From Polaribacter sejongensis (GTDB taxonomy: Bacteria; Bacteroidota; Bacteroidia; Flavobacteriales; Flavobacteriaceae): 64,000 nt of DNA. How positions within the stretch are numbered: the stretch's first letter is position 1; each line of letters begins with the position of its first letter. Location: the NCBI RefSeq assembly GCF_038024065.1, contig NZ_CP150667.1, positions 124,001 through 188,000 of the forward strand, read 5' to 3'. The position numbers and the translations under genes are program-made. Below are positions 46,914 through 55,765 of the stretch, piece by piece. A model generated the notes under the pieces. The model saw only the letters and a list, made by a program, of their open reading frames with translations. It was not told where the DNA came from and did not search any database.

Positions 46914-48230
46914 ATGGCAAATAAAGAATATTTTAAAGGCATCAAAAAAATTCAATTCGAAGGCAAAGAATCAGACAATCCGTTAGCGTTTAAATACTAC
47001 AATCCAGAGCAAGTGGTTGCAGGAAAAAAAATGAAAGATTGGTTTAAATTTTCAATAGCCTATTGGCATACATTCTGCGGACAAGGAGGAGATCCTTTTG
47101 GACCAGGAACACAAAATTTTGCTTGGGATCAATCTTCAGACGCTATTCAAGCAGCAAAAGACAAAGCAGATGCTGCATTTGAATTCATCAACAAAATGGG
47201 GTTTGATTATTTCTGTTTTCATGATTATGATTTAGTACAAGAAGGCGCAACATTTGCAGAATCAGAAAAAAGATTAGAGATCATTACAGATTACATTAAA
47301 GGAAAACAAGCAGAAAGCGGTGTAAAATTATTATGGGGAACAGCAAACTGTTTTTCTAATCCACGTTACATGAACGGAGCTGCTACAAATCCAGATTTTG
47401 ATGTAGTTGCAAGAGCAGGTGGTCAAGTAAAATTGGCTTTAGATGCTACTATTAAATTAGGCGGAGAAAACTACGTGTTTTGGGGAGGAAGAGAAGGTTA
47501 TATGTCTTTATTAAATACAGATATGGGACGTGAATTAGACCACATGGGCCAATTTTTAACCATGGCAAGAGACTATGCAAGAGCGCAAGGGTTTAAAGGA
47601 ACCTTCTTTATTGAGCCTAAACCAATGGAACCAATGAAACACCAATATGATTTTGATTCGGCTACAGCTATCGGATTCTTAAAAGAATACGGTTTAGATA
47701 AAGATTTTAAAATAAACATTGAGGTAAACCATGCAACTCTAGCACAACATACCATGCAACACGAATTGGCTGTTGCAGCTAAAGCAGGAATGTTAGGTAG
47801 TATTGATGCAAATAGAGGAGATTACCAAAACGGTTGGGATACAGATCAGTTTCCAAATAACATTCAAGAAACTACAGAAGCGATGTTAGTATTTCTACAA
47901 GCAGGTGGTTTACAAGGGGGGGGAGTTAATTTTGATGCAAAAATCAGAAGAAACTCTACAGATTTAGAAGATGTTTTTCATGCGCATGTTGGTGGAGCAG
48001 ATACGTTTGCTAGAGCGTTACTTACGGCAGATAAAATTTTACAATCATCTTCATATAATTCATTAAGAGAAAAAAGATACAGTTCTTTTGATGGAGGAAA
48101 AGGAAAAGATTTTGAAGGTGGTAAATTAGAACTTACAGACTTGTACAAAATTGCGCAAGAAAATGGCGAATTAAGTTTACAAAGCGGTAAACAAGAGTTA
48201 TTCGAAAACATTATTAATCAATATATATAA
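46914..48230 (+). CDS. xylA: Xylose isomerase
   Basis: Cytoplasmic metal-dependent isomerase, D-xylose to D-xylulose. The 438-aa length is that of class II enzymes. Catalytic and metal-binding segments are all visible: [11 protein letters not shown] (catalytic His and Asp), [18 protein letters not shown] (metal Glu region), [55 protein letters not shown] and [26 protein letters not shown]. It contains a run of eight G at about 47916-47923 inside the GGGV codons. Separated from xylB by 161 bp containing a REP-like element and followed by a terminator. Confidence 0.97.
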   Translation: MANKEYFKGIKKIQFEGKESDNPLAFKYYNPEQVVAGKKMKDWFKFSIAYWHTFCGQGGDPFGPGTQNFAWDQSSDAIQAAKDKADAAFEFINKMGFDYFCFHDYDLVQEGATFAESEKRLEIITDYIKGKQAESGVKLLWGTANCFSNPRYMNGAATNPDFDVVARAGGQVKLALDATIKLGGENYVFWGGREGYMSLLNTDMGRELDHMGQFLTMARDYARAQGFKGTFFIEPKPMEPMKHQYDFDSATAIGFLKEYGLDKDFKINIEVNHATLAQHTMQHELAVAAKAGMLGSIDANRGDYQNGWDTDQFPNNIQETTEAMLVFLQAGGLQGGGVNFDAKIRRNSTDLEDVFHAHVGGADTFARALLTADKILQSSSYNSLREKRYSSFDGGKGKDFEGGKLELTDLYKIAQENGELSLQSGKQELFENIINQYI

Positions 48231-48239
48231 AGAGAAAAG

Positions 48240-48273
48240 ACCTTTTAGATTTAAAAATCTAAGAGGTTTTTTT
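48240..48273 (+). terminator. Terminator after xylA
   Basis: ACCTTTTAGATT (48240-48251) pairs with AATCTAAGAGGT (48256-48267), with two mismatched positions in the stem, followed by seven T. It may reduce read-through into the transporter gene. Confidence 0.8.
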
Positions 48274-48337
48274 ATATACATATTATTTTAAACTACACTT
48301 TAGCAGAAGTGGTAGAAACAATTAACTAAAACATATT

Positions 48338-49759
48338 ATGGCAAATTCAACAAATTCAGGATACCTTATAAAACTAACCTTAGTGGCAACTTTGGGAGGT
48401 TTATTATTTGGGTATGACACCGGTGTAATTTCTGGAACAGTAGGTTCTTTAGATAGTTTTTTTGTAATCCCCAAAGGGATGTCAGAAACAGCCGCAAGTG
48501 CTTTTAAAGGATTTTTAGTTTCAAGTGCATTAATAGGCTGTATTATTGGTGGTCTGTTTGGAGGAGTTATCAGTAAAAAATTAGGAAGAAAAAAAGGGTT
48601 GATTTTAGCAGCTGTTTTGTTTTTAATATCCGCATTAGGTTCTGCAATGCCAGAAATGTTTATAGCGCCTATTGGTGAATTAGATCATACGTTTTCAACC
48701 GTTTTTATTGTGTATAGAATTATTGGAGGCATTGGAGTAGGTTTAGCATCTATGTTGTCTCCGTTATACATAGCGGAAATTGCACCCGCAGGTAGTAGAG
48801 GTAAATTAGTGTCATTTAATCAACTAGCTATTGTTGGTGGTTTTATGGTGGTTTATTTTGTAAACTACTTTATTTCAAGAGGTGGAGGTTCTGATGCATG
48901 GCTAAATGAAATTGGATGGAGATGGATGTTTGCATCAGAAGTAATTCCTGCAGGTTTATTTTTAGGGCTTTTATTCTTTGTACCAGACACACCACGTTCT
49001 TTAGTGTTGCGTAACAAACCAGAAGAAGCGTTAGAGGTATTAGTAAAAGTAAATGGAGAAAAAGAGGGGGTTAAAATTTTAGCAGAGATACAAGATTCGA
49101 TGAATGATACATCATCAGGAAGCTTGTTGTCTTTTGGATGGTTAGTTATTATAATAGGAGTTTTGTTATCTATATTTCAACAATTTGTAGGTATTAATGT
49201 CGTGTTGTACTACGCTCCAGAAATTTTTAAAACTATTTCAACGGGTACAGATAGTGCGTTATTAATGACCATTATAGTAGGTGTTGTAAACTTCTTATTT
49301 ACCATTGTAGCGGTAAAAACTGTAGATAAATACGGTAGAAAACCACTAATGATTATTGGAGCTTTAGGTATGGCGATAGCCATGTTATCATTAGGTTTTG
49401 TTTTTTATTCAGGTGCAACTGGTTATTTAGCATTGTTTTGTATGATGTTGTATGTAGCAAGTTTTGCAATGAGTTGGGGACCGGTTACTTGGGTGTTATT
49501 AGCAGAAATTTTTCCAAATAAAATTAGAGGAAAAGCTTTAGCAATAGCAGTTGCTGCGCAATGGGTTTCTAACTATTTAGTGTCTTTAACTTTCCCAATG
49601 ATGAATGATAATTCTTATTTAACAGGTTTATTCAATCATGGATTTGCATATTGGGTGTATGGTATCATGAGTATTTTAGCGATGTTATTTATCATGAAAT
49701 ACATTCCGGAAACAAAAGGAAAAACTTTAGAGGAAATGGAAAAACTTTGGAAAAAATAA
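48338..49759 (+). CDS. xylE: MFS sugar porter, XylE-type D-xylose:H+ symporter
   Basis: Inner-membrane sugar transporter with 12 helices. The sugar-porter signatures are present: GGLLFGYDTGVISG, KKLGRKKGLILAA, RIIGGIGVGLASMLSPLYIAEIAPAGSRGKLVSFNQLAIVGG, PDTPRSLVLRNKPEEALEVL, QQFVGINVVLYYAPEIFK, DKYGRKPLMIIGA, WGPVTWVLLAEIFPNKIRGKALAIAVAAQW and PETKGKTLEEMEKLW. Its position after xylA supports D-xylose as the substrate. A second, different XylE-like porter is encoded at 53607. Confidence 0.93.
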   Translation: MANSTNSGYLIKLTLVATLGGLLFGYDTGVISGTVGSLDSFFVIPKGMSETAASAFKGFLVSSALIGCIIGGLFGGVISKKLGRKKGLILAAVLFLISALGSAMPEMFIAPIGELDHTFSTVFIVYRIIGGIGVGLASMLSPLYIAEIAPAGSRGKLVSFNQLAIVGGFMVVYFVNYFISRGGGSDAWLNEIGWRWMFASEVIPAGLFLGLLFFVPDTPRSLVLRNKPEEALEVLVKVNGEKEGVKILAEIQDSMNDTSSGSLLSFGWLVIIIGVLLSIFQQFVGINVVLYYAPEIFKTISTGTDSALLMTIIVGVVNFLFTIVAVKTVDKYGRKPLMIIGALGMAIAMLSLGFVFYSGATGYLALFCMMLYVASFAMSWGPVTWVLLAEIFPNKIRGKALAIAVAAQWVSNYLVSLTFPMMNDNSYLTGLFNHGFAYWVYGIMSILAMLFIMKYIPETKGKTLEEMEKLWKK

Positions 49760-49785
49760 CCTTAAAAATTAAATTATAAAACAGG

Positions 49786-49827
49786 AATAAGCTTCGTTGA
49801 AGCTACAGTTTTTAAACGAAGTTTATT
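49786..49827 (+). other. Hairpin between xylE and the transketolase relic
   Basis: AATAAGCTTCGTT (49786-49798) pairs with AACGAAGTTTATT (49815-49827), 12 standard pairs plus one G-U; a smaller GCTTC/GAAGC hairpin lies inside it. There is no T tract, so it is an attenuator or RNA end-protecting structure, not a classic terminator. Confidence 0.5.
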
Positions 49828-49840
49828 ATAAGAAATAAAC

Positions 49841-50320
49841 ATAAACAATAAAATAGACCAACAATCAGCAGATAATATTAGAGCATTATGTGTTGCCATA
49901 GTAGAAAAAGAAAATTCAGGACATCCAGCAGGTCATACGGAAGGTGCAGATTTTATGCACATCTTATATTCAGAATTCTTTAATTTTGACCCTTTGGATA
50001 TCAAGAAGCTTTAGCAGCAGAAAAAGGAGGTTATTTGGTAAAAGAAGTAGTAAATCCTGATGTAGTATTAATTGCCAATGGTTCTGAAGTAGCAACATTA
50101 GTAGCTGCTGCAGAAATTTCAGAAACTGAAAATGGTTTAAAAGTAAATATTGCTTCTGTAATTTCTGAAGGAGTATTTAGGTTACAATCTAAAGAATATC
50201 AGCAAAGCGTTATTCCTAAAAACAAACCATTATTCGGCTTAACAGCAGACTTACTAGTAAACTTAGAAGGTTCGGATTAGATCATTTTGGGTATTCTGCA
50301 CTAGCAAACATCTTAGATGA
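49841..50320 (+). pseudogene. tkt: Transketolase relic with large internal deletion
   Basis: From 49841 the frame reads NNKIDQQSADNIRALCVAIV, then the altered GHPAGHTEGADFMHILYSEFFNFDPLD (normally GHPGGPMGGADF), which is the transketolase N-terminus; the start codon position holds ATA. At about 50000 the frame shifts and jumps to the transketolase C-terminus: YQEALAAEKGGYLVKEV, PDVVLIANGSEVATLVAAAE, IASVISEGVFRLQSKEYQQS, then after a further small deletion and frameshift near 50273, GLDHFGYSALANILDD. About 500 central codons with the thiamine-diphosphate site are gone, so the protein cannot work. An intact copy presumably exists elsewhere. Confidence 0.9.
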
Positions 50321-50558
50321 TATTTCTACAGATGGGTTAAATTTAATATCAGAAATGAGATTAATTTATGATAATTACGGATTTAAATCTAAAATTTTGG
50401 CAGCATCTGTATGTAATACAATGCATGTTATTAACTGTGCTAAATTAGGTTCTGATGTAATGACAGGACCTTTATCATCTATTACAGGACTGTTAAAACA
50501 TCCTTTAACAGATAGTGGATTGGCACAATTTTTAGAAGATTATAAGAAGGGGAATTAG
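50313..50558 (+). pseudogene. tal: Transaldolase C-terminal relic fused to the transketolase relic
   Basis: In frame with the transketolase remnant, the sequence continues LDDISTDGLNLISEMRLIYDNYGF, KSKILAASVCNTMHVINCAKLGSDVMTGPLSSITGLLKHPLTDSG and FLEDYKKGN, the last about 80 residues of a small transaldolase. The normally conserved Arg-His of AASxRHTMH has become Cys-Asn. The join lies at an LDD shared by both proteins (TTAGATGA, 50313-50320), as expected from deletion between short homologies. The catalytic Lys region is absent. Confidence 0.85.
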
Positions 50559-50567
50559 TAGTGTTAA

Positions 50568-50610
50568 GTTGCACTGTTTTTAATGCTATAAAAGCAGTGT
50601 AACCTTTTTT
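50568..50610 (+). terminator. Terminator after the tkt/tal relic
   Basis: GTTGCACTG (50568-50576) pairs with CAGTGTAAC (50595-50603), one G-U pair, followed by six T. It still marks the end of the former xylose/pentose operon. Confidence 0.75.
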
Positions 50611-51051
50611 ATCTTTTTAAATAAAGATTCTTTTGTGGTAAGTTATTCTTTGGCTTTTACAAATTGTATATTTTTCTTTATTTATTATTAATTCACAATC
50701 ATATCTATTTTTTTTTTGTTTTTGTCATTCTTACTTTCTCTACAATATATAAGTACAAAATTGATCTTGTTATTAATTGTTTCATTCATAATTAAAGTAA
50801 ATAAGCTACTATTATTAGTAACTAAATTTTTTGAAATTAATTTTCTATTATAAAAGGTTTCAAAAAGTGAGGTATTATGACAGTTTTATCTTTTTTTAAT
50901 AATTTGATTATCAGATATAATTTATAACCTTAAAATTGATTTTTTTTAAGTCTTATTATTTATAAGAATTAATAATACCTCTATAGACATTAGGATTACA
51001 GCTATAGATTTATTTGGGTTTTTTCTTGACTTATTTCTAATAAAGGCAGTT

Positions 51052-51071
51052 TCACCCTTTAAAATGGGTGA
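51052..51071. promoter_or_regulatory. TCACCC-GGGTGA palindrome upstream of the shared element
   Basis: TCACCC (51052-51057) and GGGTGA (51066-51071) are perfect inverted half-sites around an eight-base A/T centre, ending 7 bp before the 42-bp element. This suits a dimeric regulator. No similar palindrome was seen beside the other two copies of the element. Confidence 0.45.
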
Positions 51072-51078
51072 TAAGTAG

Positions 51079-51120
51079 ATAAAAGGATGATGTTTTATAG
51101 CCTTTGAGTTATAAGTTATG
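51079..51120 (+). promoter_or_regulatory. Shared 42-bp regulatory element, copy facing the GH88 operon
   Basis: Begins ATAAAAGGATGATGTTTTAT, continues CCTTTG and ends TTATAAGTTATG. It matches the copies at 43211 (34/42) and 42734 (31/42) without gaps, and lies 106 bp before the GH88 start codon in the direction of transcription. Confidence 0.7.
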
Positions 51121-51226
51121 TTCATTATTTAGTATTGTTATTATAATTGTAACCAGTATAATTGGGGTTGAATGTTTTTTTTCAACTCATAGTTTTAAAA
51201 AAAAAATCAATTAAAAAACAAATTAG

Positions 51227-52450
51227 ATGATAATCAAAAAAACATTAATGCTTTTAGCGGTGTTACTTATAGTAATATCATGCAATTCAACGAAAGAGAA
51301 AGAGACTGTAATACAATTAGATGCATTTAATACAAAAGAGGTATTAGATATCACCACCTTAAAGGCTAAAGAAGTTGCCTCAAAACTGGTGAGTGCAGAC
51401 AGTTTTCCTAGAAATATAGACAAGGGAAATAAAAATTGGAATTTTGTAGATGTAAAAGATTGGTGTAGTGGTTTTTACCCTGGAGCTTTATGGTTTGCTT
51501 ATGAATACGCTAAAGATGAAGAAATAAAGAAACAGGCAGAAAGATTTACATTACCTATTAAAGAAATAGCATATACAAAGGCAGATAATCATGATATAGG
51601 ATTTATGGTGTATTGTAGTTACGGTAATGGTTATAGATTAACGGGTAATGAAGCGTATAAAGAAGTTTTATTGGCAGCTGCAGATACTTTAGCTACTTTA
51701 TATAACCCTAAAGTTGGTACTATTTTATCTTGGCCAAGTCAAATGCATAAATTCAAATACAATACTATTATAGATAATATGATGAATTTAGAGTTGCTTT
51801 TTTGGGCAGCTAAAAATGGAGGGAGTAAAGATTTATATGACATTGCTAAAAGTCATGCAGAAGTAACCATGAAACATATTGTGCGTAAAGACAATGCTGT
51901 TTATCATGTTGGTTCTTTTGATGAAAATACAGGAGAATTTTTAAGAGGATACACGCACCAAGGTTATGCAGATGAATCTATGTGGGCAAGAGGACAAACT
52001 TGGGGTATTTATGGTTTTTCTATGGCATATAGAGAAACAGGAGAGCAAGCATTTTTAGATACAGCAATTAAATTATCTGATCATTATATGGAACGTTTAC
52101 CAGAAGATAAAATACCTTATTGGGATTTTGATGATCCAAAAATACCAAATGCACCTAAAGATGCTTCTGCTGCAGGAGTTGCTGCTGCTGGTATGTTAGA
52201 GTTGTCTACGTTGGTTAAAGATGAAAAATTAAAAGCAAAGTATTATAATGCAGCAGTGAGTTATATTAAAGAACTTTCTAGCGATAAATATTTAAGTGGA
52301 GATACAAACCAAGCTTTATTATTACATTCAACAGGTCATTTACCTCATAAATCAGAAATAGATGTACCAATTGTTTATGCAGATTATTATTATATGGAAG
52401 CGTTAGTGCGTTTAAATAAAATGCAAGAAGCTGCTTCTTTAAAAAAATAA
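51227..52450 (+). CDS. GH88 unsaturated glucuronyl hydrolase lipoprotein
   Basis: Removes the 4,5-unsaturated uronic acid left at the non-reducing end by polysaccharide lyases. A lipoprotein signal (LIVISCNSTKEK) precedes an (alpha/alpha)6 barrel. GH88 markers are NWNFVDVKDWCSGFYPGALWFAYEYA, the catalytic Asp in DNHDIGFMVY (D123), the second Asp in NTIIDNMMNLELLFWAAK (D183, 60 residues later as in Bacillus UGL), GYADESMWARGQTWGIYGF and PKDASAAGVAAAGMLEL. It is the first gene of a nine-gene operon and fits with the lyases at its far end. Confidence 0.94.
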   Translation: MIIKKTLMLLAVLLIVISCNSTKEKETVIQLDAFNTKEVLDITTLKAKEVASKLVSADSFPRNIDKGNKNWNFVDVKDWCSGFYPGALWFAYEYAKDEEIKKQAERFTLPIKEIAYTKADNHDIGFMVYCSYGNGYRLTGNEAYKEVLLAAADTLATLYNPKVGTILSWPSQMHKFKYNTIIDNMMNLELLFWAAKNGGSKDLYDIAKSHAEVTMKHIVRKDNAVYHVGSFDENTGEFLRGYTHQGYADESMWARGQTWGIYGFSMAYRETGEQAFLDTAIKLSDHYMERLPEDKIPYWDFDDPKIPNAPKDASAAGVAAAGMLELSTLVKDEKLKAKYYNAAVSYIKELSSDKYLSGDTNQALLLHSTGHLPHKSEIDVPIVYADYYYMEALVRLNKMQEAASLKK

Positions 52451-52487
52451 ATTAAAAAAGGATTTCTGTCTTAAAAACCATTTAAAA

Positions 52488-53573
52488 ATGAAATATTTTC
52501 TTCTTTTATTTATCGGATGTATTATGTCTACCAAGGCACAGAATGTCATTTTTGATAATTTAAAAGAAGCCCCAATTAATGGAGGTTTAGAAATGGAAAA
52601 TTATTGGGTTTGGGGAAGTTCGGTAATAAAAGGAGATGATGGCATTTATCATATGTACGCATCTCGTTGGCCAAAAATGTTACCATTTCACCCAGGTTGG
52701 ATGATTCAATCTGAAATTGTGCATGCAACTTCTAAAACACCAGAAGGACCTTATCAATTTAAAGATGTTGCTTTAGGAGAAAGAGGTGCACAATATTGGG
52801 ACGGGAAATCTTGCCACAATCCAAAAATTGTAAAATATAAAGACACCTATATTTTATACTATATGGGATCTACACATCCTTTTGAAGATGTTAATAAAGA
52901 AAATTTAAAAGACTTTAAATTAGGTAGTAAATGGAGTGTTGCTGCAAGATGGAGCAAACGCATTGGTATAGCAACTTCTAAAAATCCTTACGGACCTTGG
53001 GAGCGAAAAGAAACACCAATTTTAGATGTAAAACCGAATTCGTATTACAGTTATTTAACATCCAATCCATCACCATTAATAAAAAAAGATGGGTCTGTAG
53101 TTTTATTATTTAAAGGAAGAAGTTATAAAGAAGATGGAATAGCACAAAGTGATATGAGTATTGGTGTTGCTACAGCACCTCATTTTGATGGTAGATATAC
53201 TGTTGTTAGTGATGAACCATTATTTTCAATGGAAAAATTTGGAGAAGTTGAAGATCCTCATTTATGGAGTGATGATAAAGGATATCATATGATTGCAAAA
53301 GACCAAAGAGGATTATTAACAGGAGGAAAAGGTGATGGTCTTTTAGCACATTCTAAAGACGGAATTAATTGGGTTATTGATGATAAGCCAAAAGCATATA
53401 CGAAAACGATACAGTGGAATAATGGAAAAATAATTAAACAAGGACAATTAGAACGCCCTTTTGTTTTAGTTCAAGATGGAGAACCAACACATATCTTTTT
53501 TGCAACAATGAATGGTCCTGGAGGATTTGGCAACGGAACAAAAACTTGGAATATGGTTATTCCATTAAAGTAG
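52488..53573 (+). CDS. Five-bladed beta-propeller glycoside hydrolase (GH43/GH117-like)
   Basis: Exported 361-aa enzyme (signal LLLFIGCIMSTKAQ). Propeller blades with acidic residues are visible: MENYWVWGSSVIKGDDGIYHMYASRWP, HNPKIVKYKDTYILYYMGS, KRIGIATSKNPYGPWERKETPIL, SNPSPLIKKDGSVVLLFKGR, GEVEDPHLWSDDKGYHMIAKDQRG (likely the acid Glu/Asp region) and GQLERPFVLVQDGEPTHIFFAT (likely the third acidic site). It resembles proteins annotated as GH43, GH117 or sucrase-like in marine sulfated-polysaccharide loci. Substrate may be xylose or another capping sugar; the family number remains open. Confidence 0.75.
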   Translation: MKYFLLLFIGCIMSTKAQNVIFDNLKEAPINGGLEMENYWVWGSSVIKGDDGIYHMYASRWPKMLPFHPGWMIQSEIVHATSKTPEGPYQFKDVALGERGAQYWDGKSCHNPKIVKYKDTYILYYMGSTHPFEDVNKENLKDFKLGSKWSVAARWSKRIGIATSKNPYGPWERKETPILDVKPNSYYSYLTSNPSPLIKKDGSVVLLFKGRSYKEDGIAQSDMSIGVATAPHFDGRYTVVSDEPLFSMEKFGEVEDPHLWSDDKGYHMIAKDQRGLLTGGKGDGLLAHSKDGINWVIDDKPKAYTKTIQWNNGKIIKQGQLERPFVLVQDGEPTHIFFATMNGPGGFGNGTKTWNMVIPLK

Positions 53574-53606
53574 TATTAAAAAGAACAAACTAAAATAACA
53601 TATAAA

Positions 53607-54926
53607 ATGAACAAAAAAATATTATTATGGTCTATTACCGCAGCTTTAGCTGGGTTTTTATTTGGATTTGATGTAGTTGTTATTTCTGGAGCAGATCAAA
53701 AATTGCAAGCTTTATGGGGATCTTCAGATTCTTTTCATGGTTCTGTTGTTATGGGAATGGCGTTATGGGGAACCGTACTTGGAGCTATTTTTGGAGGCAT
53801 ACCTACAAACAAATTTGGAAGAAAAAATACACTTCTAGCAATTGGAGTCTTGTTTGCTGTTTCGGCAATAGGTTCTGCTTTAGCAAACGATCCTTATATA
53901 TTTGCTTTTGCTCGTTTTATTGGAGGAATTGGAGTAGGAGCTTCAACCATTGCAGCACCAGCTTATATTTCAGAAATTGCACCGGCAAAAGATAGAGGTC
54001 GTTTGGTTGCTATGTATCAATTTAATATTGTTTTCGGTATTATGATAGCGTATTTATCGAACTATTTATTAAGTGATATTGGCGAAAATGCTTGGAGATG
54101 GATGTTAGGTGTAGAGGCAATTCCTGCTATATTATATATGTTATTTGCGTTAAAATTACCTAAAAGCCCTAGATGGTTATTATCACAAGGAAAAGAAACA
54201 GAAGCTAGAGAAATCTTAAAATTTATAGATGAAAATGCAGATGTTGAAAAAGAAATTAGCGATTTTAATTCTCACAATGAAAAAAGTGATAAAACAGAAA
54301 CCATATTTCTTAAAAAATATAGATTTCCATTAATCTTGGTTTTTTTAATAGCATTTTTTAATCAGTTTTCTGGAATTAATGCCGTTTTATATTATGCGCC
54401 ACGTATTTTTGAAGCAGCAGGTTTAGAAGAAAGTTCAGCTTTATTAAATAGTATTGGTTTAGGAGTTACCAATCTTGTATTTACATTATTAGGTGTGTTT
54501 TTAATTGATAAATTAGGGAGAAAAACCTTAATGTATGTTGGGTCTGCTGCGTATATTATTTCATTAAGTCTTTTATCTGCAGCGTTCTTTTTAGAGTGGA
54601 CAGGTATGGCAGTTCCTTTGTTCTTATTCTTATTTATTGGTGCACATGCTATTGGGCAAGGAACCGTAATTTGGGTATTTATATCAGAAATTTTCCCGAA
54701 TCATTTAAGAGCTTCAGGGCAATCTTTTGGTAGTTCTACACACTGGATTTTAGCAGCACTTATTCCATCATTATTTCCTTTTATGTTAAAAGCAATTGGA
54801 GGTGGAATGGTATTCTTAGTTTTTGCAGGAATGATGGTTTTACAATTGCTATTTGTAGCTTTTATGATGCCAGAAACAAAAGGAAAAACATTAGAAGAAT
54901 TAGAGGATATTATTTTAAAGAAATAG
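53607..54926 (+). CDS. MFS sugar porter (second XylE-like symporter)
   Basis: Inner-membrane sugar transporter, 439 aa and 12 helices, with GFLFGFDVVVISGADQ, NKFGRKNTLLAIG, ARFIGGIGVGASTIAAPAYISEIAPAKDRGRLVAMYQ, LPKSPRWLLSQGKETEAREIL, NQFSGINAVLYYAPRIFEAAG, DKLGRKTLMYVG, GQGTVIWVFISEIFPNHLRASGQSFGSSTHW and PETKGKTLEELE. It is clearly diverged from the porter at 48338 and belongs to the polysaccharide operon, so it may carry a different monosaccharide (for example L-rhamnose, L-fucose, galactose) or serve as a second xylose importer. Confidence 0.92.
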   Translation: MNKKILLWSITAALAGFLFGFDVVVISGADQKLQALWGSSDSFHGSVVMGMALWGTVLGAIFGGIPTNKFGRKNTLLAIGVLFAVSAIGSALANDPYIFAFARFIGGIGVGASTIAAPAYISEIAPAKDRGRLVAMYQFNIVFGIMIAYLSNYLLSDIGENAWRWMLGVEAIPAILYMLFALKLPKSPRWLLSQGKETEAREILKFIDENADVEKEISDFNSHNEKSDKTETIFLKKYRFPLILVFLIAFFNQFSGINAVLYYAPRIFEAAGLEESSALLNSIGLGVTNLVFTLLGVFLIDKLGRKTLMYVGSAAYIISLSLLSAAFFLEWTGMAVPLFLFLFIGAHAIGQGTVIWVFISEIFPNHLRASGQSFGSSTHWILAALIPSLFPFMLKAIGGGMVFLVFAGMMVLQLLFVAFMMPETKGKTLEELEDIILKK

Positions 54927-54946
54927 TAAAAATAAACTTTTATAAC

Positions 54947-55759
54947 ATGAAAAATATATTCGGATTTATACTTTTTTGTTGCTGTTCACTTCAGCTTTTT
55001 GCAGCTAAAGTAGATACTTTAAATGTGTATAGTAAATCGATGAATAAGCATATAAAAAATGTAGTAATCACTCCAGATTCATATTCAAAAAAAGGAAAAG
55101 CATATTCTGTTGTTTATTTATTGCATGGAGCTGGTGGAGATTATAAAGCGTGGTTAAAAAAAGCACCAGAATTAAAAAAATATGCAGATTTATATAATAT
55201 AATTATCGTTTGTCCGGACGGAAACAAAACAAGTTGGTATTTTAATAGTCCTATTGATAAAACTATGCAATATGAAACCTATATTTCAGAAGAATTAGTT
55301 ACCGAAGTAGACAAATCGTTCAATACAATTATCAACAAAAATAATAGAGCAATTTCTGGTTATTCTATGGGAGGTCATGGAGCTTTGTATTTAGCTTTTA
55401 AACATCAAGATATTTGGGGAGCAACTGCAAGTATGAGTGGTGGTGTAGATATTAGACCGTTTCCTTTAGGATGGGATCTTTCAAAAAGATTGGGTGTTTA
55501 TGCTGATAATAAACAAACTTGGGAAAATAATACGGTAATAAATATGGTGTATTTATTAGATAAAACCAGTTTAAAAATTCTTTTTGATTGTGGTGTAGAT
55601 GATTTTTTTTATGATGCTAATGTAAGACTTCATAAAAAGTTATTACAAAGAAATATTCCGCATGATTATATAGAAAGACCTGGTGGACATACCAACAAAT
55701 ATTGGAGTAATTCTATAAAATATCAACTATTATTTTTCAACGATTTCTTTAATAATTAA
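54947..55759 (+). CDS. Exported alpha/beta-hydrolase esterase (CE1/esterase D-like)
   Basis: A 270-aa exported protein (signal GFILFCCCSLQLFAA) with the esterase D/CE1 layout. The sequence VYLLHGAGGDYKAWLKKAP gives the oxyanion region, IIIVCPDGNKTSWYFNSPIDKTMQYETYISEEL follows, and GYSMGGHGALYLAFKH holds the nucleophile S140. The remaining triad is probably D218 or D219 in DCGVDDFF and H248 in RPGGHTNKYW. Likely removes acetyl or other acyl groups from the polysaccharide before the glycosidases act; the acyl group is unknown. It lies 20 bp after the transporter and 6 bp before a sulfatase gene. Confidence 0.87.
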   Translation: MKNIFGFILFCCCSLQLFAAKVDTLNVYSKSMNKHIKNVVITPDSYSKKGKAYSVVYLLHGAGGDYKAWLKKAPELKKYADLYNIIIVCPDGNKTSWYFNSPIDKTMQYETYISEELVTEVDKSFNTIINKNNRAISGYSMGGHGALYLAFKHQDIWGATASMSGGVDIRPFPLGWDLSKRLGVYADNKQTWENNTVINMVYLLDKTSLKILFDCGVDDFFYDANVRLHKKLLQRNIPHDYIERPGGHTNKYWSNSIKYQLLFFNDFFNN

Positions 55760-55765
55760 ATAAAG

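Larger units (their letters stand above)
50559..51226. other. Regulatory gap before the GH88 operon
   Basis: 668 bp without a gene. It contains the hairpin at 50568, a palindrome TCACCC...GGGTGA at 51052-51071, and the shared 42-bp element at 51079-51120. The stretch between about 50620 and 51040 is low-complexity AT-rich DNA in which I see neither genes nor coding remnants. Confidence 0.7.

Noticed and set aside
50035..50558. Two apparent small genes of 81 and 67 codons
   Set aside because: They are the C-terminal pieces of transketolase and transaldolase in a broken fusion, so they are annotated as pseudogene parts.
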